Of a DNA stretch of 6,803 nucleotides, positions 1 to 4,197 are shown one piece after another. The first letter of the stretch is position 1, and each line of letters starts with the position of its first letter. Where the stretch lies: positions 1 through 6,803 of the forward strand of contig JAFGWD010000262.1 of NCBI GenBank assembly GCA_016937315.1. Reading direction: 5' to 3'. Made by a program: the position numbers and the translations under genes. The DNA is from Rhodospirillaceae bacterium. Lineage in GTDB: Bacteria > Pseudomonadota > Alphaproteobacteria > Rhodospirillales > Rhodospirillaceae. The notes beneath the pieces are model-generated. The model searched no databases and was not told the origin of the DNA. It saw only the letters and a list, made by a program, of their open reading frames with translations.

Positions 1-12
1 ATGAACTATTCG

Positions 13-19
13 CTCCCTC
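13..19 (-). promoter_or_regulatory. Possible Shine-Dalgarno sequence of the next leftward gene
   Basis: Read leftward, the minus strand shows GAGGGAG at 19 to 13, followed by a 12-base stretch that ends in ...TTCAT at base 1. If the first base outside the window is G on the minus strand, an ATG would start 10 bases after the purine-rich run. The spacing is acceptable for a ribosome binding site. Genes in this position (after dnaG) are commonly rpoD, but no coding sequence of that gene is visible here, so both the site and the identity of the gene are inference. Confidence 0.25.
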
Positions 20-241
20 GAAGCCCGAATGGGCGGCGCGCAACGACCCCGCCAAGACGGCGCGCACGTGCGAAAATTTTGCAAACCAGAACGACCCACC
101 CCCCGGTGAGCCTTTGGCCTTCGTCCCGATCTCAGCCGTCATCGGCTTTCGACTTGGTTCCGACAAACACAAAAGTCAAGCCAGGCGCACACCGCAGCAA
201 AGCCGATGCATGCACTCCACGGCCGTCCCGATGAAACGGCT

Positions 242-270
242 GATTTACGGAGCGGGGAAGCCCTTGTCAA
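242..270 (-). promoter_or_regulatory. Sigma70-type promoter downstream of dnaG, reading left
   Basis: The minus strand has a perfect -35 hexamer TTGACA (270 to 265), a 17-base spacer, and a weak -10 candidate TAAATC (247 to 242, 3 of 6 matches). It begins 23 bases after the dnaG stop codon, inside a stretch with no convincing gene. Transcription would start near 235 and run left, giving a leader of over 230 bases before the window edge. A promoter between dnaG and the following gene would let that gene (rpoD in many proteobacteria) be expressed separately from the primase. The spacer and -35 are strong; the -10 is poor. Confidence 0.4.
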
Positions 271-292
271 CCGCTTTCCGCCATTCCGTGCA

Positions 293-2107
293 TCAGACTT
301 CACCATCCAGACCGCGCAGGCGCTCTCTTTCTTGATGCAGAGCCCGTAAACGCAGCCAAAGTTCTTCGGAAAATTCCGCCTCCATGGCCATCTCAATCGC
401 CGCAACTTCCTCGGCCAATGCCCGATCCCTCAGAGTCGCAATCAAATCAGTGATGCGTGCATCCGCTTCGTATGCCGACAAAGCCGCCCAGCGCAGGCGC
501 TCCGCCCAATCGCGCACCGGAGCCACCACATCTTCCGCCACTCGCGCCACGATCAAGCCAGACAGCGCCGGATCATCCACGTCCTCGGTCACATCAGACA
601 GCACCCCCAGCATCGCATCCAGGAACGCCTGCGCCGCCGCATCGGCCATCCGGATCCGACTGACCGCCTCTAAGTGCCGCAATCCATAGACCGGCCGCAC
701 AAACAATCCCGCAACCAACTGACGCTCATTGGCCCGCGCCGCCCGCGGCCCAGCCGGAGGCGCGGTTTCCACCGTATCGCGTGGCGGCTCCGTCCATTTT
801 CCACGCCCACCGCCGCGCTGCGGCTTGGGCGTAAAGGCCCGCACAGGACGGAACAAAGTATACAAACGGTCCTTGAACTCGCGTTGGTACTGCCCCCGCA
901 CAGACTCATCCGCAATCCGCGCAGACACCGCCTGAACATCCCGATCCAAAGCCGCGCGGCGTTCCGGAGTCGCCAAATCGCGCCCCTCGACCGTCATGTC
1001 CCACAACACATCAGCCAATGGCCGTGCCGCCGCCAGCACCTGCTCTATGGCCACGCGCCCACCGGACCGAACTACGTCGTCCGGGTCCTGTCCCTCTGGC
1101 AACACCGCGAATTTCAGCGAATGTCCGGGCTTCAACTCTGGCAAAGCACGTTCAGCGGCACGCCGCGCCGCACGCTGCCCCGCCGCATCCCCATCGAAAC
1201 ACAACGTCGGCTCATCGCAAAGCCGCCAAAGCTCAGCCAAGTGCCCCTCGGTCAGCGCGGTTCCCAAGGGGGCCACCGCCTCGGCCAGACCGGCTTGGCT
1301 CATCGCAATAACATCCATGTAGCCTTCAACAACGACGATACGTCCGGTTTCAAACGCCGCTGCCCGCGCTTGCGCCAAGCCATAGAGCACATGCCCTTTA
1401 TGAAACAGTGGCGTATCGGGTGAGTTCAGGTATTTTGGTTGCCCGTCGCCCAGAATGCGTCCGCCAAAGGCTATCACCCGGCCACGACGATCCGTGATTG
1501 GAAACGTCAAACGCCCGCGCAAGATGTCATAAGATGAACGGCCATCATCAGGAATCCCGATCAACCCCGCCTCGGCCAACGTCGCCTCATCCCAGCCATC
1601 ACGCAGCAACGCCGCCTTTAGCGCATTGCCTGCGGGCGCAAAGCCCAAGCGAAACCGTGCCACAGTGGCATCGGACAAGGCACGGCGAACAATATAGGCC
1701 GCCGCTTCGCGCCCCTCCGGCATCCGTAGTTTCTGTTCATAAAACGCACACGCAGCGTCCAAGGCCTCCAAAACCGAAGCCGTCCGGCGCGACTGCTGCG
1801 CTTCCTCTGGGGTTGCCTGCGGCACATCCATGCCCGCCTGAACCGCCAGACGCTCCACCGCCTCCATGAACGATAAACCGTTGGCCCGCATCTCGAAAGA
1901 CAGGGCATCGCCATGGGCCCCGCAACCGAAGCAATGGTAGAACCCCTTCTCGCCACTGACCGTGAAAGATGGGGTTTTTTCATTATGAAATGGACACAGG
2001 CCCGAATATTCGTGCCCCTTGCGGGTCAACTTGACCTTACGCGCCACGATATCGACGATTGATACCCGCGCTCGCAACTCGTCCAGAAATCCCCGTGGCA
2101 GCGACAT
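293..2107 (-). CDS. dnaG: DNA primase DnaG
   Basis: DnaG synthesises the short RNA primers used for lagging-strand and initiating DNA synthesis, working with the replicative helicase DnaB. The protein is 604 residues, close to the E. coli enzyme (581). The N-terminal CHC2 zinc-binding domain has ligands Cys38, His41, Cys59 and Cys62 (CPFH ... CFGC). The core contains the basic region with LRGRLTFPITD (196-206) and KYLNSP (225-230). The TOPRIM domain has EGYMDV (Glu261), CFDGD (Asp305, Asp307) and GQDPDD (Asp341), the expected metal-binding acids. A Pro/Gly/Arg-rich linker (about 422-458) leads to a C-terminal helical, presumed helicase-binding domain (about 459-604). The start is firm: an in-frame TAA lies 12 bases upstream with no start codon in between, and AAGGGG sits 5 bases before the ATG, overlapping that stop. 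It follows yqeY by 101 bases on the same strand with no convincing terminator, so co-transcription is likely. Confidence 0.98.
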   Translation of the reverse strand: MSLPRGFLDELRARVSIVDIVARKVKLTRKGHEYSGLCPFHNEKTPSFTVSGEKGFYHCFGCGAHGDALSFEMRANGLSFMEAVERLAVQAGMDVPQATPEEAQQSRRTASVLEALDAACAFYEQKLRMPEGREAAAYIVRRALSDATVARFRLGFAPAGNALKAALLRDGWDEATLAEAGLIGIPDDGRSSYDILRGRLTFPITDRRGRVIAFGGRILGDGQPKYLNSPDTPLFHKGHVLYGLAQARAAAFETGRIVVVEGYMDVIAMSQAGLAEAVAPLGTALTEGHLAELWRLCDEPTLCFDGDAAGQRAARRAAERALPELKPGHSLKFAVLPEGQDPDDVVRSGGRVAIEQVLAAARPLADVLWDMTVEGRDLATPERRAALDRDVQAVSARIADESVRGQYQREFKDRLYTLFRPVRAFTPKPQRGGGRGKWTEPPRDTVETAPPAGPRAARANERQLVAGLFVRPVYGLRHLEAVSRIRMADAAAQAFLDAMLGVLSDVTEDVDDPALSGLIVARVAEDVVAPVRDWAERLRWAALSAYEADARITDLIATLRDRALAEEVAAIEMAMEAEFSEELWLRLRALHQERERLRGLDGEV

Positions 2108-2208
2108 TCCCGCCCCTTACGCCAAAACAAGCCAGGGCACGACACCGCCCCGCACCAAAGGAAACCCCTTGGGTCGATTGGGATTCAGGAAAACCCTTTT
2201 CCAGTCGC

Positions 2209-2670
2209 TTACGCCGACAAAGCGGCCTTAGCCACCGCCGAAGCCTTGGCAAAATCCATGGTTCCGGGGTGCCGTTCCCGCAGGATCGCCATCACTTTGC
2301 CGATATCCTTCAAGGCCGTGGCTTCAACCTCAGCAATGGTGGACTCAACCACAGCACGGATTTCGTCATCGCCCATTTGACGCGGCAGGAATCCTTCGAT
2401 GATCTCGATTTCAGAGGCTTCCTTCCCGGCCAATTCTGGGCGGTGACCTTGCTCGTACATTTTGATGCTTTCGCGACGCTGCTTGACCATGGATTGCAGC
2501 AAACCGACGATTTCCTCATCGGACAGCCCGCCCTCACGGCCCTTGCCACGTTCAGCAATGTCCCGATCCTTCAGTGCCGCAAGAATCAGACGGAGAACTG
2601 ACGTCGCCAATTCTTCGCGACCCCGCATCGCCTGCTTCAAGGATTCATTTAATGCGATTCGAAGAGACAC
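2209..2670 (-). CDS. yqeY: GatB/YqeY domain-containing protein
   Basis: This small cytoplasmic protein of the YqeY family resembles the C-terminal tRNA-contacting tail domain of GatB, the Asp/Glu-tRNA amidotransferase subunit. It lacks any GatB catalytic part, and the role of free-standing YqeY proteins is not settled. With the GTG start at 2670 it has 153 residues, the usual family length, and opens with SLRIALNESLKQAM, matching the normal family beginning. Family features are the N-terminal helical segment with VLRLILAALKDRDIA (about 25-39), KQRRES (63-68), EIEIIEGFLPRQM (87-99), DIGKVM (122-127) and a C-terminal MDFAKAS. The GTG is preceded by GAGG at 8 bases. The frame stays open to a GTG at 2700 (163 residues), but that start has no Shine-Dalgarno sequence and adds ten residues atypical of the family. 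It is divergent from carA and upstream of dnaG; adjacency to dnaG is recurrent in alphaproteobacteria. Confidence 0.95.
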   Translation of the reverse strand: MSLRIALNESLKQAMRGREELATSVLRLILAALKDRDIAERGKGREGGLSDEEIVGLLQSMVKQRRESIKMYEQGHRPELAGKEASEIEIIEGFLPRQMGDDEIRAVVESTIAEVEATALKDIGKVMAILRERHPGTMDFAKASAVAKAALSA

Positions 2671-2678
2671 GATGTTTG

Positions 2679-2688
2679 CCTCGCCCTT
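2679..2688 (-). promoter_or_regulatory. Ribosome binding site selecting the yqeY GTG start
   Basis: The minus strand reads AAGGGCGAGG from 2688 to 2679, followed by 8 bases and then GTG at 2670. This purine-rich run would lie inside the coding sequence if the upstream GTG at 2700 were used, and nothing comparable precedes that codon. It is the main reason for placing the yqeY start at 2670. Confidence 0.65.
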
Positions 2689-2771
2689 GACTGTGCCCAC
2701 ATAAAACCAGGAATTTCCCCCGAAACCCCCTCCCTCACCTTCAGCGCCGGGGCACCGAAACGGGAGTCCAG

Positions 2772-2800
2772 ACCCTAGCTCATAACGACTTGTTTTTCAA
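2772..2800 (-). promoter_or_regulatory. Candidate promoter of yqeY-dnaG
   Basis: The minus strand shows TTGAAA (2800 to 2795, 5 of 6 matches to the -35 consensus), a 17-base spacer, and TAGGGT (2777 to 2772) preceded by GC. The -10 keeps the key first, second and last bases of TATAAT. Transcription would start near 2765, leaving an untranslated leader of about 95 bases before the yqeY GTG. It lies in the relatively AT-rich part of the divergent gap. No promoter of comparable quality was seen between yqeY and dnaG, so this may drive both genes. Confidence 0.45.
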
Positions 2801-2832
2801 ATCCTTCGTCCACATCTAATAGTCTGATTTCG

Positions 2833-2861
2833 TTGACACTTCATAAATTCCAGGGAATCCT
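2833..2861 (+). promoter_or_regulatory. Candidate distal promoter of carA
   Basis: A perfect TTGACA at 2833-2838 is followed 17 bases later by AATCCT (2856-2861), which matches the -10 consensus at only 3 of 6 positions. It is upstream of, and abuts, the second candidate carA promoter. The -35 is excellent but the -10 is weak, so it may be only an upstream element or need an activator. Confidence 0.25.
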
Positions 2862-2889
2862 TGACGTCGCCTCTCGCTTGGCTTAGGTA
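2861..2889 (+). promoter_or_regulatory. Candidate proximal promoter of carA
   Basis: TTGACG (2861-2866) and TAGGTA (2884-2889) are separated by 17 bases. The -10 matches TATAAT poorly, but it resembles the TAGGGT of the opposite-facing yqeY promoter and the -35 matches 5 of 6. Transcription would begin near 2896, giving a leader of roughly 44 bases to the carA ATG at 2940. This placement also argues against translation starting at the TTG at 2898, which would sit at the very 5' end of the RNA. Confidence 0.38.
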
Positions 2890-2920
2890 ACGGCGGTTTG
2901 ACATGCTCCCACATGATGAC

Positions 2921-2927
2921 AGGAAGG
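2921..2927 (+). promoter_or_regulatory. Shine-Dalgarno sequence for carA
   Basis: AGGAAGG at 2921-2927 is the only strong anti-16S match near the start of carA. It abuts the ATG at 2928, too close for that codon to be served, and lies 12 bases before the ATG at 2940, slightly long but workable. The codons at 2898, 2913 and 2916 lie upstream of it and have no such site of their own. Confidence 0.5.
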
Positions 2928-2939
2928 ATGGATGAGTCG

Positions 2940-4142
2940 ATGAGCAGAACAGCGCCCACCGATGCGGTCTCGCTCGCCCCGGACTTCGGCGCGTTTCCGC
3001 GCCCCGCCGGAGCAACCGGGGTGGTGGTTCTGAATGATGGCACCCTGCTTTGGGGAAAGGGACTCGGCGTCGAAGGCGCTGCGGTCGGCGAAGTGGTTTT
3101 CAACACCGCGATGACGGGATATCAGGAAGTTCTGACCGATCCCTCGTATGCTGGACAAATTATCACCTTCACCTTCCCCCACATCGGCAACGTCGGAACC
3201 AATGCCGAGGACATCGAGTCCCCCACTCCGTTTGCCCGTGGATTGATCCTGCGCACCGATATCACGCAGCCATCCAACTGGCGCTCTGTTGCGCCTTTGA
3301 ACGAGTGGCTGATCTCCCACCAAATGATCGGCCTCGCAGGCATCGACACCCGACACCTGACCCGGCGCATTCGCGAATCCGGTGCCCCCCATGGGGTAAT
3401 CGCACACAGCCTGGACGGCAGCTTCGACTTGCCCGCGCTGTTAGCACAAGCCTGTGCGTGGCCAGGACTATCCGGAATGGATTTGGCGCAAGAGGTTTCC
3501 TGCCGCCAGACCTATTCCTGGGACGAATCCCTGTGGACCCTGGGCCAGGGTTATGGCCGCCAAACCGAACCAACATGGCATGTCGTGGCCGTCGATTATG
3601 GGGCAAAGCGCAACATCCTGCGTTGTCTTGCCGCTGCGGGATGCCGAGTCACCGTGGTCCCGGCCACCGCAACGGCCGAAGACATTCTGCGTCATAAGCC
3701 GGATGGTGTTTTCCTGTCCAATGGCCCCGGCGACCCGGCGGCCACTGGCAAATATGCCGTGCCGGTGATCCAAGACTTGATCGCCCAAAACATGCCCATC
3801 TTCGGCATTTGCCTGGGCCACCAGCTTTTGGCCCGCGCTCTGGGGATGACAACGCACAAAATGCCAACCGGCCACCGTGGTGCCAACCACCCGGTCAAGG
3901 ACTTGGCTACTGGAAAAGTGGAAATCACCAGCCAAAATCACGGCTTCGTGGTTGACGAAGCAAGTTTGCCCGAACGGGTCAAAATCACCCACCGCTCCCT
4001 TTTCGACGACTCGGTAGAAGGTGTGGCCGCCACGGACAAGCCCGCATTCTCGGTGCAATACCACCCCGAAGCGTCACCAGGACCGACTGACAGTCATTAT
4101 TTGTTCTCGCGTTTCATGGACATGATCGCCCAGCATCGCTAA
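2940..4142 (+). CDS. carA: Carbamoyl phosphate synthetase small (glutaminase) subunit
   Basis: CarA hydrolyses glutamine and channels the ammonia to CarB for carbamoyl phosphate synthesis, feeding pyrimidine and arginine pathways. From the ATG at 2940 it has 400 residues (E. coli 382). The CarA-specific N-terminal domain starts near residue 27 and contains NTAMTGYQE and the DPSYAGQIITFTFPHIGNVG block. The class I glutamine amidotransferase domain starts near residue 214 (VVAVDYGAKRN) and carries SNGPGDP (260-266), the nucleophile Cys291 in GICLGHQ, the GHRGANHPV and SQNHGF segments, and His375 and Glu377 in YHPEASPGP. All three members of the catalytic triad are therefore present. The frame is open back to a TTG at 2898 with further ATGs at 2913, 2916 and 2928; 2940 is preferred because of AGGAAGG at 2921 and because the extra residues are not family-like. 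carB follows after 55 bases on the same strand. Confidence 0.97.
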   Translation: MSRTAPTDAVSLAPDFGAFPRPAGATGVVVLNDGTLLWGKGLGVEGAAVGEVVFNTAMTGYQEVLTDPSYAGQIITFTFPHIGNVGTNAEDIESPTPFARGLILRTDITQPSNWRSVAPLNEWLISHQMIGLAGIDTRHLTRRIRESGAPHGVIAHSLDGSFDLPALLAQACAWPGLSGMDLAQEVSCRQTYSWDESLWTLGQGYGRQTEPTWHVVAVDYGAKRNILRCLAAAGCRVTVVPATATAEDILRHKPDGVFLSNGPGDPAATGKYAVPVIQDLIAQNMPIFGICLGHQLLARALGMTTHKMPTGHRGANHPVKDLATGKVEITSQNHGFVVDEASLPERVKITHRSLFDDSVEGVAATDKPAFSVQYHPEASPGPTDSHYLFSRFMDMIAQHR

Positions 4143-4197
4143 GCGACCGCACCTTAACTTCGCGAAAACAATCAAAACCCCGGACCCAGATCGAAAC

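Noticed and set aside
1..142. Minus-strand frame starting with ATG at 142 and open to the left edge (47 codons)
   Set aside because: It has no good Shine-Dalgarno sequence and its product does not resemble the acidic N-terminus of RpoD or any family I know. It cannot be excluded because it runs off the window, but the purine-rich site at 13-19 suggests the real gene starts later.
222..240. Stem of 5 base pairs (GCCGT/ACGGC) after the leftward promoter
   Set aside because: It is a short stem with a 9-base loop and no T tract or partner structure; no support for a riboswitch, attenuator or small RNA.
1..292. tRNA or small RNA gene in the non-coding stretch after dnaG
   Set aside because: On both strands I found no T-arm-like GTTCGA box paired with an acceptor stem, and no terminator that would define a small RNA.
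674..1423. Open frame of 249 codons on the plus strand
   Set aside because: It lies entirely antisense to dnaG, whose domains and catalytic residues are unmistakable. Its product is rich in Arg, Pro and His with no recognisable domain, as expected from the complement of a GC-rich gene.
2155..2172. Hairpin (7-base stem, one G-U pair, 4-base loop) between yqeY and dnaG, considered as a terminator
   Set aside because: No T run follows on the minus strand, so it lacks the intrinsic terminator signature. It may be chance.
2188..2202. Inverted repeat GGAAAA-CCC-TTTTCC just after the yqeY stop
   Set aside because: The stem is only six pairs, four of them A-T, with a 3-base loop and no following T run; too weak for a terminator or attenuator.
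3649..3867. Minus-strand and alternate-frame small open frames within carA
   Set aside because: They overlap the glutamine amidotransferase core of carA in other frames and have no independent support.
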